DNA from: JBNLBT01 sp050303435
Lineage (GTDB): Bacteria > Pseudomonadota > Gammaproteobacteria > Xanthomonadales > Marinicellaceae
DNA length: 64,000 bases
Reading direction: 5' to 3'
NCBI GenBank assembly: GCA_050303435.1
Contig: JBNLBT010000005.1
Coordinates: forward strand, 1-64,000
Shown here: piece after piece, positions 52,839 through 61,303 of the stretch
Position numbering within the stretch: position 1 is the first letter of the stretch
Layout of the letters: every line of letters begins with the position of its first letter
Program-made: the position numbers and the translations under genes
Notes under the pieces: model-generated
Told to the model about the DNA's origin: nothing
The model's input: only the letters and a program-made list of their open reading frames with translations
Database searches by the model: none

Positions 52839-53351
52839 TTATTCTTCGCTGCGCGGCAGCAACACCCACCGGTGCAAATGCCGGTGCGGTCCGTTGACCG
52901 TGACCTGATAGAGGCGATCGTAGGCCTGTTCGGACAAGCCCTCAACCGGTTCCGCCGAGAGCAATTGCGCCAGTTGTGGCGTGGTGTTGCTGTGGCCGAC
53001 CACCAGCACCGGTCCTTGCAGCTTGAGCAGTTGCTGGGCAAACGCATGCAGATCACGCGGATTGTACGGTTGCACCGTCAGTCCCAGTTGCGCCGCCAGC
53101 GGCGCTGCGGTTTGTTGCGTGCGCCGATACTCGGTGCTGAACACATGCTGGATGCCGGCGCGCGACAACAGCACGGCCAGATTCCCGGCACGCACCTGGC
53201 CGGCCTCGCTGAGGTCCGGATCGCGGGTGCCGTCGTCCTGCTTTTCTGCGTGACGCACCAGATACACGGTCAGGGGTTGTGCGGCCTGCGCCATTGCACC
53301 GGCACAGCACAACAACAACACACACCACATCGCTTTTATTTTCATTTGCAT
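52839..53351 (-). CDS. Secreted histidine phosphatase-family protein
   Basis: The product is 170 residues. A signal peptide (MQMKIKAMWCVLLLCCAGAM, cut near AQA) precedes the phosphohistidine motif YLVRHAEKQDD (RHA). Downstream EYRRTQQTAAPLA and VGHSNTTPQLAQLL supply the second catalytic Arg and His of the SixA/phosphoglycerate-mutase-like family. The ATG has GGAG five bases upstream. Substrate unknown; a periplasmic phosphatase. Confidence 0.86.
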   Translation of the reverse strand: MQMKIKAMWCVLLLCCAGAMAQAAQPLTVYLVRHAEKQDDGTRDPDLSEAGQVRAGNLAVLLSRAGIQHVFSTEYRRTQQTAAPLAAQLGLTVQPYNPRDLHAFAQQLLKLQGPVLVVGHSNTTPQLAQLLSAEPVEGLSEQAYDRLYQVTVNGPHRHLHRWVLLPRSEE

Positions 53352-53533
53352 GTCTTCTCCTCAGCGGCCAGGCGCCGCGCCATCAGTATGCCGCATGCAC
53401 CGCTGAAAAGCCACCCCGTGCAAAAATCGGTGGACACGTGCACCGGGCGGGGCAGGCAAAACACCGCGCAATAGACCTCACCTTGATTCCATTCTTGTGT
53501 CACAATGAACTGGCACAAAAAAACACACACACC

Positions 53534-54007
53534 ATGAAATATCTCACCGCCATCGGCAGCCTGACGCTGCTGTGCAACGCTTCCATCGGCTGCGACACCC
53601 CGGAACCCAGCGCCGACCTTTCAATCGGCCTGCAGATGCTGAGCATTCCCGCGCCACAGCAGCAGTCAGACTTTGTTCGTGTGACTTTGAACAACAGCGG
53701 GCCGGACCCCATTGGACCGGTAAAACTGACCTTTCAGGCCGACGCACGCAGCACCCTCAGTGCAGAATTTGAGGACGGACTGGGCCACTGCGACTGGCAG
53801 ATGGATTACATGCTGTTGCAATGCACCATTCCCATGCTGTTGGTGCATTCACAACAGGACCTGATGTTGCAGGTGCACAACCCGCAAAACGCCACCCTGC
53901 TCAGCGGCCTGATCAGCCCCCAAACGGTGTACAAAGAATTGGATCCGAGCAATAACCACGCCAAATTGATTGTTCAAGTCAGCGAACAAACGTCCCCCGG
54001 TGGATGA
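53534..54007 (+). CDS. Stand-alone DUF11-like domain protein, paralogue of the next gene's passenger
   Basis: The product is 157 residues. Head MKYLTAIGSLTLLCNASIGC resembles a lipoprotein signal (Cys20 in SIGC). The body ADLSIGLQMLSIPAPQQQSD, then LNNSGPDPIGPVKLTFQADA, LQVHNPQNATLLSGLIS and LDPSNNHAKLIVQVSE aligns with residues 25-150 of the autotransporter at 54267 (ADLSIQMTQ, KNAGPDTIAPVRFSFQA, IQNPQNGSAFTAQI, DSNPSNNSDSLILNVSE). It has no barrel. The pair looks like a duplication; this copy may bind or mimic the autotransporter passenger. Confidence 0.7.
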   Translation: MKYLTAIGSLTLLCNASIGCDTPEPSADLSIGLQMLSIPAPQQQSDFVRVTLNNSGPDPIGPVKLTFQADARSTLSAEFEDGLGHCDWQMDYMLLQCTIPMLLVHSQQDLMLQVHNPQNATLLSGLISPQTVYKELDPSNNHAKLIVQVSEQTSPGG

Positions 54008-54266
54008 CGGCGATCACGGCCCGGCTTGCCCCGACCGTCGGCGGCCTGCAGCAGTGAACCCATGAACTGTGCGTTGCAAGACCCGCGACGGCCGTTTTCA
54101 TGCAAACCGCAGGCATCGGCCTTGCTGACGGCGGGTGGAATTGGGCCCATTCACATCACCGGCGGGTGCCGGCCTGAAGATGTCCGAAAATATCCGATTT
54201 CTGCACCAGTGACCCAGCGCAATCTGTGGCACAATACGCCATGAATAAAAGCGAGGAGTGGACTTC

Positions 54267-55991
54267 ATGAGAAAAATTGCATCCATCACAAGCTGCCTGG
54301 TGCTTGGCCTGCTTGTGCACGCGCAAGGATTGCAGGCCCAGGACCTGACCGCCGATTTGTCGATTCAGATGACTCAGGAGATCAATCCGGTGCCGTTTGC
54401 CCAAAATGGACGGGTGCGTGTGGTGATCAAAAACGCCGGGCCGGACACCATTGCACCGGTGCGCTTCAGTTTTCAGGCTGCAGCAATGAGCCTGCTCAGT
54501 TCGCCGGGTTCGGCCAGCTGTCCGTCCACCGCCGCGCCCAGCATCGAATGCGAGTTCGCTTCGCTGCAATCGGCGCAGTCCTATGAATTCAGTGTGCAGA
54601 TCCAGAACCCGCAGAACGGCAGCGCCTTCACCGCTCAGATCACCGGTGGCATCGATTACACCGACAGCAACCCGTCCAACAACAGCGACTCTCTGATCCT
54701 CAACGTCAGTGAAGGCCCCAGCGTCGATGATTACGCCAGCACCTTGCTGCAATCGCTGCCGGCCAATGAACGCGCGCGTTTTGCCCGCGCGGCCGAAGTG
54801 CTGGCCCTGTATTGCTCCGGCGACAATTTCACCGGTGGCATCGATGGCAACTGCGATGAGCTGTACAACGAAGCGCTGAACGGCGGCGCCGAATCGGTGG
54901 CCCGTGCGCTGAGCTGGATGCGTCCCAGAGAATCGGTGCACCAGGCCAAAACCGCCGCCGGCATGGCCAGCACGCAACTGGGCAATCTCGGCGCGCGCAT
55001 CGCGCAGTTGCGCGCCGGCGTGCAAGGCCTGTCCGTGTCCGGCCTGAATTTCAGCGACGGCGATGACACCCTGTCGGCCGGCATGCTGGCCTATCTGGCC
55101 GACGCCGATGGCGGTCGCAGCGACGATCAATTGCGCTCGCCCTGGGGGTTCTTCATCAACGGCTCACTCAGCAGCGGCGACTTCCGCTACGCCGACGACG
55201 CCGTGGATCGCTTCGATTTTGATTCGGATCACGTCACCATCGGTGTGGACCGACGGCTCAGTGATCGCAGCGTGCTGGGTCTGGCTCTGGGCTACACACA
55301 AACCGACTCCAACGCCGGCGAAAACATTCGCATGCGATCTGAAGGCCTGACTTTCAGCGGCTACGCCTTGTTCACACCGAGCGAAGCCTGGTACCTCGAT
55401 GCCCGCCTGGCGTACGCAAAACCGGACATTGAACAGGTCCGCGTTGAATCCTTCTCTCTGCTTGGCACACCCTTCAATCTCACCGCCAACAGCGAAACCG
55501 ACGGCAGCCAGTGGGTCGCCGCCATCAACACCGGTTACCAAATGCAGCTTCGGCAATGGCAATTCACCCCGTCGTTGAGCATCGAACACCTCGACTCGGA
55601 TTTGGACGGATTCACTGAAACCGGCGCCGGCCCCTGGAACCTGGTGTTCCGCGACCAGGCATTCAAAACCACCAAATACAGCCTGGGGCTGCAACTGTCC
55701 CGTGCCATCAGCCTCTCCAATGGCGTGTTACAACCGCAGCTGGGGTTTTTCCACGTCAAAGAGGACCAGGACGGCAGTCAGATGGAGATGCGTCTGATCG
55801 GCATGCCGGACGATGAGTTTTTCAATGTGACCAACCATTTCACCGACGACAGCTACAGCCGCTATCAACTCGGGCTCAGCTACATCGCCGCCGGCGGTCG
55901 CCAGTTTTACCTGAACTACCACACCGTCAGTGGACTGAACAACTACAGCCAGGACACCTTCAGTCTGGGTTTCCGCTATGAATTTCAATGA
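54267..55991 (+). CDS. Autotransporter with DUF11-like passenger and C-terminal beta-barrel
   Basis: The product is 574 residues. Signal peptide MRKIASITSCLVLGLLVHAQ; DUF11-like passenger (25-150); a helical linker (155-265) with cysteines; and an autotransporter barrel (about 290-574) starting SPWGFFINGSLSSGDFRYAD, containing HVTIGVDRRLSDRSVLGLAL and ending LGFRYEFQ. The passenger is very short for a type V system. GAGGAG lies eight bases before ATG 54267. A nine-codon ORF (54241-54270) ends by overlapping the start as ATGA. The stand-alone paralogue lies just upstream. Confidence 0.85.
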   Translation: MRKIASITSCLVLGLLVHAQGLQAQDLTADLSIQMTQEINPVPFAQNGRVRVVIKNAGPDTIAPVRFSFQAAAMSLLSSPGSASCPSTAAPSIECEFASLQSAQSYEFSVQIQNPQNGSAFTAQITGGIDYTDSNPSNNSDSLILNVSEGPSVDDYASTLLQSLPANERARFARAAEVLALYCSGDNFTGGIDGNCDELYNEALNGGAESVARALSWMRPRESVHQAKTAAGMASTQLGNLGARIAQLRAGVQGLSVSGLNFSDGDDTLSAGMLAYLADADGGRSDDQLRSPWGFFINGSLSSGDFRYADDAVDRFDFDSDHVTIGVDRRLSDRSVLGLALGYTQTDSNAGENIRMRSEGLTFSGYALFTPSEAWYLDARLAYAKPDIEQVRVESFSLLGTPFNLTANSETDGSQWVAAINTGYQMQLRQWQFTPSLSIEHLDSDLDGFTETGAGPWNLVFRDQAFKTTKYSLGLQLSRAISLSNGVLQPQLGFFHVKEDQDGSQMEMRLIGMPDDEFFNVTNHFTDDSYSRYQLGLSYIAAGGRQFYLNYHTVSGLNNYSQDTFSLGFRYEFQ

Positions 55992-56012
55992 CCCGGGAAA
56001 CAGAACAGACGC

Positions 56013-56981
56013 ATGAACAATTGCACGGCACTGTATCCACCCATTGAAGCCAACCGCAGCGGGCATGTGCAGGTCAGCGACACGCACCGGGTGTATTGGG
56101 AAGAATGCGGCAACCCGGCGGGCAAACCGGTGGTCTTTGTGCACGGCGGTCCGGGCGGAGGCTGTTCGGCGGCCACGCGGCGATTTTTCAACCCTGAAAA
56201 ATACCGCATCATCCAGTTTGATCAGCGCGGCTGCGGGCGCAGCACGCCGCACGCCTGTCTGGAGGAGAACACCACCTGGGATCTGATCAATGACATGCAG
56301 GCGTTGCGCGAGATGCTCGGCATTCAACGCTGGTGCGTGTTCGGTGGCTCCTGGGGCAGCACCCTGTCACTGGCGTATGCACAGAAACACCCCGAAGCGG
56401 TGAGCGAACTGGTGCTGCGCGGCATCTTTCTTCTGCGCCGCGAGGAATTGTTGTGGTTTTATCAGGACGGCGCCAGTCGACTGTTTCCCGAAGCCTGGGC
56501 CGAGTATCGGGATTACATTCCAGCGGCGGAACGCGGTGACCTGATGGCCGCTTATCAGAAAAGGCTGCTGTCGGACGACCACGAAACCCGCCTGGAAGCG
56601 GCGCGGCGCTGGTCGGTGTGGGAGGGCTCAACCTGTCATTTGTACCCCGACGCCGAACACATCAAGGACACCGCCGATGCGGAGTTTGCGCTGGCCTTTG
56701 CGCGCATTGAAAATCACTATTTCATGCACCGCGGTTTTTTCCGCCATGAAAATCAGCTGCTGGAAGACATCGACGCCATCCGGCACATCCCCACCGTGAT
56801 TGTGCAGGGCCGCTACGATGTGGTGTGTCCAGCCACCACCGCCTGGGATTTGCACCGCGCATTCCCAGAAGCGCAACTGGTGATGGTGCCCGATGCGGGT
56901 CATTCGGCCTTCGAGCCGGCGATCTGCGCCGCGCTGGTGCAGGCCACCGACCGCCTGGTCGACTGCGATGGGTCAGGCTGA
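56013..56981 (+). CDS. pip: Prolyl aminopeptidase
   Basis: The product is 322 residues, the S33 alpha/beta-hydrolase. Oxyanion-hole HGGPGGGC, then FDQRGCGRSTPHACLEENTT, nucleophile Ser in GGSWGSTLSLAYA, Asp in VQGRYDVVCP and His in DAGHSAFEP are all present. It removes N-terminal proline from peptides. It lies 22 bases after the autotransporter stop and ends 9 bases into the convergent msrC gene. Confidence 0.95.
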   Translation: MNNCTALYPPIEANRSGHVQVSDTHRVYWEECGNPAGKPVVFVHGGPGGGCSAATRRFFNPEKYRIIQFDQRGCGRSTPHACLEENTTWDLINDMQALREMLGIQRWCVFGGSWGSTLSLAYAQKHPEAVSELVLRGIFLLRREELLWFYQDGASRLFPEAWAEYRDYIPAAERGDLMAAYQKRLLSDDHETRLEAARRWSVWEGSTCHLYPDAEHIKDTADAEFALAFARIENHYFMHRGFFRHENQLLEDIDAIRHIPTVIVQGRYDVVCPATTAWDLHRAFPEAQLVMVPDAGHSAFEPAICAALVQATDRLVDCDGSG

Positions 56982-57425
56982 GGCCAATGTGGCCTGGTAA
57001 ATGTTCACGGCCTGCTGGAAAAACGCCACATCGGCGTCGCTGAAGCGCGCAGCCACCGGACTGTCAATATCCAGAACACCGCGCAAGGGACCGGCAGAAA
57101 ACGGCACCACGCATTCCGAACGACTGGCCGCGTCGCACACGATGTGGCCCGCAAAACTGTGCACATCGTCCACTTTCATTGCAACATTGTCTGTGAATGC
57201 CGCCGCACACACGCCAGCATCCAGGGGCAGGCGCGTGCACGCCGGCTGACCCTGGAACGGCCCCAGCACCAGGGCATCGTCGCGTAAAAAATAAAACCCC
57301 AGCCAGTTCACATCGGTCAAGTTCTGAAACAGCAAGGCGCTCAGATTGGCGGCGTTGGCGATGGCGTCTGTCTCTGTCGACAGCAGGGCCGAAAGTTGTT
57401 TCAACAACAGCGCGTCGTTGGACAT
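56973..57425 (-). CDS. msrC: Free methionine-(R)-sulfoxide reductase (GAF domain)
   Basis: The product is 150 residues, one GAF domain. The three cysteines of fRMsr are present: one in ACTRLPLDAG, one in GVCAAAF and the catalytic one in HIVCDAASRSE. WLGFYFLRDD and GVLDIDSP are standard. Reduces free Met-R-sulfoxide using thioredoxin. ATG 57425 has AGAGAGGA upstream. Its last codons overlap pip tail to tail. Confidence 0.92.
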   Translation of the reverse strand: MSNDALLLKQLSALLSTETDAIANAANLSALLFQNLTDVNWLGFYFLRDDALVLGPFQGQPACTRLPLDAGVCAAAFTDNVAMKVDDVHSFAGHIVCDAASRSECVVPFSAGPLRGVLDIDSPVAARFSDADVAFFQQAVNIYQATLASA

Positions 57426-57459
57426 GGGTGTGAATCCTCTCTGAATGAAATTGATCTGA

Positions 57460-57490
57460 AAAAGACCGCCCGGTGACGGGCGGCCTTGCA
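57460..57490 (-). terminator. Terminator after mscL
   Basis: CCGCCCG (57466-57472), loop GTGA, CGGGCGG (57477-57483); on the minus strand it is followed by TCTTTTTC. It lies 112 bases past the mscL stop. Confidence 0.72.
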
Positions 57491-57594
57491 TTTATTATCG
57501 ATTGACGGTCAGGACCTGCCTGCGTTCAACTCACCCCATTCTCTGCGTCTACCGACATCGCACTGGCCGATGGACGCATCTGAGAGTCGGGCGA

Positions 57595-57996
57595 CTATTT
57601 GTTTTTCAACAGGTCACGAATTTCAGTCAACAGCTGCTCTTCCTTGCTCGGCTTGGGTGGCTCGGCCGGTGCTTCCTCTTCTTTTTTCTGCAATTTGTTC
57701 ATTAAACGCACCACAATAAAGATGGCAAAAGCGATGATCAGAAAATCCAGCGCCGTTTGCACAAACGCGCCCCATTTAATCACCACCGCTTCGGCGCCGT
57801 CCTGGGCTTCTTTGAGGGTCACCGTCAGGTCGGAAAAATCCACACCGCCGATCAGCACACCCAGCGGCGGCATCAGTATGTCGTTGACAAAGGATGAAAC
57901 GATCTTGCCAAAGGCGGCACCGATGATGATGCCCACCGCCATATCCATCACGTTGCCCTTGACCGCAAATTTCTTGAATTCAGACATCATACCCAT
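57595..57996 (-). CDS. mscL: Large-conductance mechanosensitive channel MscL
   Basis: The product is 133 residues. The N-terminal FKKFAVKGNVMDMAVGIIIG and first helix (GAAFGKIVSSFVNDILMPPL), the loop, second helix (LDFLIIAFAIFIVVRLMNKL) and charged C-terminal bundle (EEQLLTEIRDLLKNK) define MscL. It opens on hypo-osmotic shock. The ATG at 57996 is seven bases after GAGG. Confidence 0.95.
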   Translation of the reverse strand: MGMMSEFKKFAVKGNVMDMAVGIIIGAAFGKIVSSFVNDILMPPLGVLIGGVDFSDLTVTLKEAQDGAEAVVIKWGAFVQTALDFLIIAFAIFIVVRLMNKLQKKEEEAPAEPPKPSKEEQLLTEIRDLLKNK

Positions 57997-58116
57997 AGCT
58001 TTTCCTCTTTTTATTTTCAAGTCAGTAGAAAACGCACCCCCTGATTTGGATGCCCGTTGATTTTACCGCACAGCCGGGGGGCTGGCAAACCCGGCAGCGT
58101 GTGGTGCAACTCCGGT

Positions 58117-58156
58117 CAAAAAAAACCGCCCGGATGGCCTACAGCCAACCGGGCGA
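58117..58156 (-). terminator. Terminator after glnA
   Basis: CGCCCGG (58127-58133) and CCGGGCG (58149-58155) form the main stem on the minus strand, with TTGGCTGTAGGCCA able to pair inside the loop, then a T8 tract. Confidence 0.88.
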
Positions 58157-58168
58157 CATGAAAACCGA

Positions 58169-58201
58169 CCGCGGCGCAACCCCTACGGGGTCAAGCCGCG
58201 G
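58169..58201. repeat. Nested inverted repeat directly after glnA
   Basis: CCGCGGC (58169-58175) pairs with GCCGCGG (58195-58201); inside it ACCCC (58179-58183) pairs with GGGGT (58187-58191) around TAC. It begins five bases after the glnA stop and precedes the true terminator. Could protect the glnA mRNA end. Confidence 0.55.
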
Positions 58202-58206
58202 GCGAA

Positions 58207-59613
58207 TTACAATGAATAATACATGTCAAATTCAACCGGATGCGTGCTCATGCGCAGCCGCGTGACTTCCTGCATTTTCAGCGCAATGTATCCATCGATC
58301 AGATCATCGGAAAACACATCGCCGGCCTTGAGGAATTCACGGTCTTTGTCCAACGCGTCCAGGGCCATGTCAAGTGAATGACACACCGTGTCCAGGTTTT
58401 TTTCTTCTTCCGGCGGCAGGTCATACAAATCTTTATCCATCGCACTGCCCGGATCGATTTTATTGCGAATGCCGTCCAGCCCGGCCATCATCATGGCGGC
58501 AAAGATCAGGTAGGGATTGCCCACCGAATCGCCGAAGCGCACTTCAATACGCCGTGCTTTTGGGTTGTTGACAAAGGGGATGCGAATCGACGCCGAACGG
58601 TTGCGCGCCGAATACGCCAGAATCACCGGCGCCTCAAAGCCCGGCACCAGCCGTTTGTAGGAATTGGTTGATGAATTGGCAAAAGCATTGATTGCCCGCG
58701 CGTGCTTGAAAATGCCACCAATGTACCACAGCGCGGTCTGTGACAAGCCACCGTAGCCATCGCCGGTGAACAGGTTCTGTCCGTCTTTGCTGAGCGATTG
58801 ATGCACGTGCATGCCGCTGCCGTTGTCGCCCACCAGAGGTTTGGGCATGAAGGTGGCGGTGTAGCCGTAGTCGTGTGCCACGTTGTGTACCACGTATTTA
58901 AACATCATCAACTCATCGGCCTTGCGCATCAATGTGTTGAACCGGGTGCCGATTTCGCACTGCCCTGCAGTGGCCACTTCGTGGTGATGCACTTCCACCG
59001 GCACGCCAATGGATTCCAGCACCTGACACATGCTGGAACGCAGGTCGTTGAGCGAGTCGACCGGCGGCACCGGAAAATAACCGCCTTTGAAACCCGGGCG
59101 ATGGCCGCGGTTTTCAGACGAATCCACGCCGCTTTCCCAGGCGCCTTCCTGCGAAGAAATGCTGTAACCGGTGTTGTGCGCCTCGGTCTGCCAGCTGACC
59201 CCGTCAAACACAAAAAACTCCGGCTCGGGCCCGAAAAACGCGGTGTCGGCCAAACCGCTCTGTTGCAGATAGGCTTCCGCCCGTCTGGCCAGTGAACGGG
59301 GGTCGCGAGAATAACCCTGCATGGTGTTGGGTTCCAGAATGTCGCAACGGATCACCAGGGTTTTGTGTTCGCTGAATGGATCGGTGAAAGCCGTGTCAAC
59401 ATCTGGCATCAAAATCATGTCGGACTCATTGATGCCTTTCCAACCGGAAATGGATGAACCGTCGAACATCTTGCCGTCCTCAAACAGGTCGGCGTCCACC
59501 GCGCTGACCGGCAGCGTAACGTGATGTTCTTTGCCCAGTGTGTCACAAAATCTTAAATCGACGAATGCAAACTCCTCTTCTTTCAGAGTGTGCAGAATGG
59601 TATTGGCGCTCAT
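58207..59613 (-). CDS. glnA: Glutamine synthetase type I
   Basis: The product is 468 residues. It makes glutamine from glutamate, ammonia and ATP. FDGSSISGWKGINESDMIL, FFGPEPEFFVFD, NGSGMHVHQSLS, the SYKRLVPGFEAPV loop and RNRSASIRIP are family motifs. The adenylylation Tyr is in DKDLYDLPPEEEK, so control by GlnE is expected (class I-beta). No ntrBC or glnK in the window. Confidence 0.97.
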   Translation of the reverse strand: MSANTILHTLKEEEFAFVDLRFCDTLGKEHHVTLPVSAVDADLFEDGKMFDGSSISGWKGINESDMILMPDVDTAFTDPFSEHKTLVIRCDILEPNTMQGYSRDPRSLARRAEAYLQQSGLADTAFFGPEPEFFVFDGVSWQTEAHNTGYSISSQEGAWESGVDSSENRGHRPGFKGGYFPVPPVDSLNDLRSSMCQVLESIGVPVEVHHHEVATAGQCEIGTRFNTLMRKADELMMFKYVVHNVAHDYGYTATFMPKPLVGDNGSGMHVHQSLSKDGQNLFTGDGYGGLSQTALWYIGGIFKHARAINAFANSSTNSYKRLVPGFEAPVILAYSARNRSASIRIPFVNNPKARRIEVRFGDSVGNPYLIFAAMMMAGLDGIRNKIDPGSAMDKDLYDLPPEEEKNLDTVCHSLDMALDALDKDREFLKAGDVFSDDLIDGYIALKMQEVTRLRMSTHPVEFDMYYSL

Positions 59614-59764
59614 GTGAAAATTTCCCGAATTTTACGTGTTAAAAAAATGGCTCGGCGTCCCTTTTTAACAGCAATCCGGGTGCAGAAAAAAACCCGGGGC
59701 AGGGACTTACAGATACTATCAGAAACGTGTGGGGTTTGAAACGAATTTTCTTGTTTTTCCTGCC
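59614..59764 (-). other. glnA upstream region with an inverted repeat
   Basis: CCGGGT (59676-59681) and ACCCGG (59692-59697) form a hairpin in what should be the glnA leader or promoter. A TAGTAT -10-like element lies near 59718-59723 on the minus strand. I see no convincing sigma-54 -24/-12 pair or NtrC palindrome. Confidence 0.35.
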
Positions 59765-59867
59765 GCGGCCGTCCCCGGCCGCGGCAGGCAACGCGCCGAA
59801 GCGCTGGCGCACATGTGCGAATTCACTGGCACTGCGGACGCTCACTGGGCCTGCGACCCAGGGTGGC
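59765..59867. repeat. 103-bp direct repeat, copy 1
   Basis: Matches 59910-60012 without gaps and with nine mismatches (about 91 percent). It includes internal inverted repeats: GCGGCC...GGCCGC and GCGCC...GGCGC. The copy is followed by the GTGGCAC/GTGCCAC hairpin (59863-59882) also present at 1181-1200. The copies fill the glnA-eno gap. Confidence 0.85.
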
Positions 59868-59909
59868 ACTTCCCTGTGCCACTTCACGTTGGGTGCGCAA
59901 TCTCTTACT

Positions 59910-60012
59910 GCGGCCGTCCCTGGCCGCGGCTGGCGACGCGCCGAAGCGCTGGCGCAAATGCGCGAATTCGCTGGCACTTCGGACGCTCACTGGACCTGCG
60001 GCCCAGGGTGGC
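59910..60012. repeat. 103-bp direct repeat, copy 2
   Basis: Second copy, 145 bases after copy 1, ending directly at the eno stop codon (60014). The adjoining hairpin of copy 1 is missing here, apparently cut by the gene end. Confidence 0.85.
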
Positions 60013-60013
60013 G

Positions 60014-61303
60014 TCAGAACAGATTCAATGCAGCGAATGCACCGGCGGCAGCGAATTTCGCTTCCGCGCCCAGTTGTTCTTCGATGCGCAGCAGCTGATT
60101 GTATTTGGCCAGGCGGTCGGAACGGCACAGCGAACCGGTCTTGATTTGCGTGGCACTGGTGGCCACCACCAGATCGGCGATGGTGTGGTCTTCGGTTTCG
60201 CCCGAACGGTGGGAAATCACTGCGGTGTAGCCGGCTTTTTCGGCCAGCCGGATGGCGTCCAGCGTTTCGGTCAGTGTGCCAATCTGATTGAATTTGATCA
60301 GAATGGAATTGGCCACCCGCTCGTCGATGCCGCGCTGCAGAATCGCGCTGTTGGTGACAAACAAATCATCGCCCACCAGTTGCACTTTATCTCCCAGCTC
60401 TGCCGTCAGGTGCCGCCAGCCGGCCCAGTCGCCTTCATCCAGTCCGTCCTCAATGCTGATGATCGGGTATTGTCGCACCCAGTCGCTGAGCAGACTCACC
60501 AGGGCGTCTGAACTCAGGCTGCGGCCTTCGCCCTGCAAGCGGTACTCACCGTCTTTGTAGAATTCGGAACTGGCCACATCCAGACCCAAAAACACGTCTT
60601 GGCCGACCACATAGCCGGCGCGGTTGACGGCTTCAAGTATGGTGTCAATGGCTTCCGCATTGGAGCGCAGATCGGGGGCAAAACCGCCCTCATCGCCCAC
60701 TGCAGTAGACAGCCCCTTTTGACGCAGCACCGCCTTGAGCGCGTGGAAAATCTCCACGCCACAGCGCAAGGCTTCATTGAATGCGTCAAAGCCCACCGGC
60801 AGAATCATGAATTCCTGCACATCCACGTTGTTGTCGGCGTGCGCACCGCCGTTGATGATGTTCATCATCGGCACCGGCAGTTGCAAATCACCGCCCGTGG
60901 CCAGGGATCGATACAAAGGCACACCGCGGCCGTTGGCGTGTGCGTGCGCACAGGCCAGCGACACGCCCAGCAGGGCGTTGGCACCGAGTCGCGATTTGTT
61001 CTGCGTGCCGTCCAGTTCAATCAGGGCGCGGTCGATGGCCGCCTGATCGCCGGCGTCGGCACCGCTCAGTGCCTGAGCAATTTCACCGTTGACGTGTGCA
61101 ACCGCCTTGCGCACACCCTTGCCCAGGTAGCGGCGCGCATCGCCGTCGCGCAATTCAATCGCTTCGCGCGCGCCGGTGGACGCCCCTGAAGGCACCATGG
61201 CCCGCCCAAATGCACCGTCTTCCAGGGTGACCTCGGCTTCGAGGGTCGGGTTGCCGCGCGAGTCCAGCACTTCGCGCGCGTGAATGTGTTTAATTCCAGT
61301 CAT
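60014..61303 (-). CDS. eno: Enolase
   Basis: The product is 429 residues. It interconverts 2-phosphoglycerate and phosphoenolpyruvate. ARAVLDSRGNPT-type head (HAREVLDSRGNPTLEAEV), VPSGASTGAREAIELRDG, metal ligands in FLGLDVASSEF, SIEDGLDEGDW and VGDDLFVTN, and SHRSGETEDHTIADL are present. ATG 61303 lies 14 bases inside the kdsA end, so the genes are coupled. The typical pyrG-kdsA-eno order is found in many gammaproteobacteria. Confidence 0.97.
   Translation of the reverse strand: MTGIKHIHAREVLDSRGNPTLEAEVTLEDGAFGRAMVPSGASTGAREAIELRDGDARRYLGKGVRKAVAHVNGEIAQALSGADAGDQAAIDRALIELDGTQNKSRLGANALLGVSLACAHAHANGRGVPLYRSLATGGDLQLPVPMMNIINGGAHADNNVDVQEFMILPVGFDAFNEALRCGVEIFHALKAVLRQKGLSTAVGDEGGFAPDLRSNAEAIDTILEAVNRAGYVVGQDVFLGLDVASSEFYKDGEYRLQGEGRSLSSDALVSLLSDWVRQYPIISIEDGLDEGDWAGWRHLTAELGDKVQLVGDDLFVTNSAILQRGIDERVANSILIKFNQIGTLTETLDAIRLAEKAGYTAVISHRSGETEDHTIADLVVATSATQIKTGSLCRSDRLAKYNQLLRIEEQLGAEAKFAAAGAFAALNLF

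Noticed and set aside
54156..55130. 324-codon open frame antisense to the autotransporter
   Set aside because: Low-complexity Gly/Ala/Arg translation with no recognisable motif, opposite a well-supported gene with a signal peptide and barrel.
59614..59764. Sigma-54 promoter or NtrC sites before glnA
   Set aside because: A single TGCACC half-site is present, but no matching second half and no -24/-12 GG/GC pair was found.
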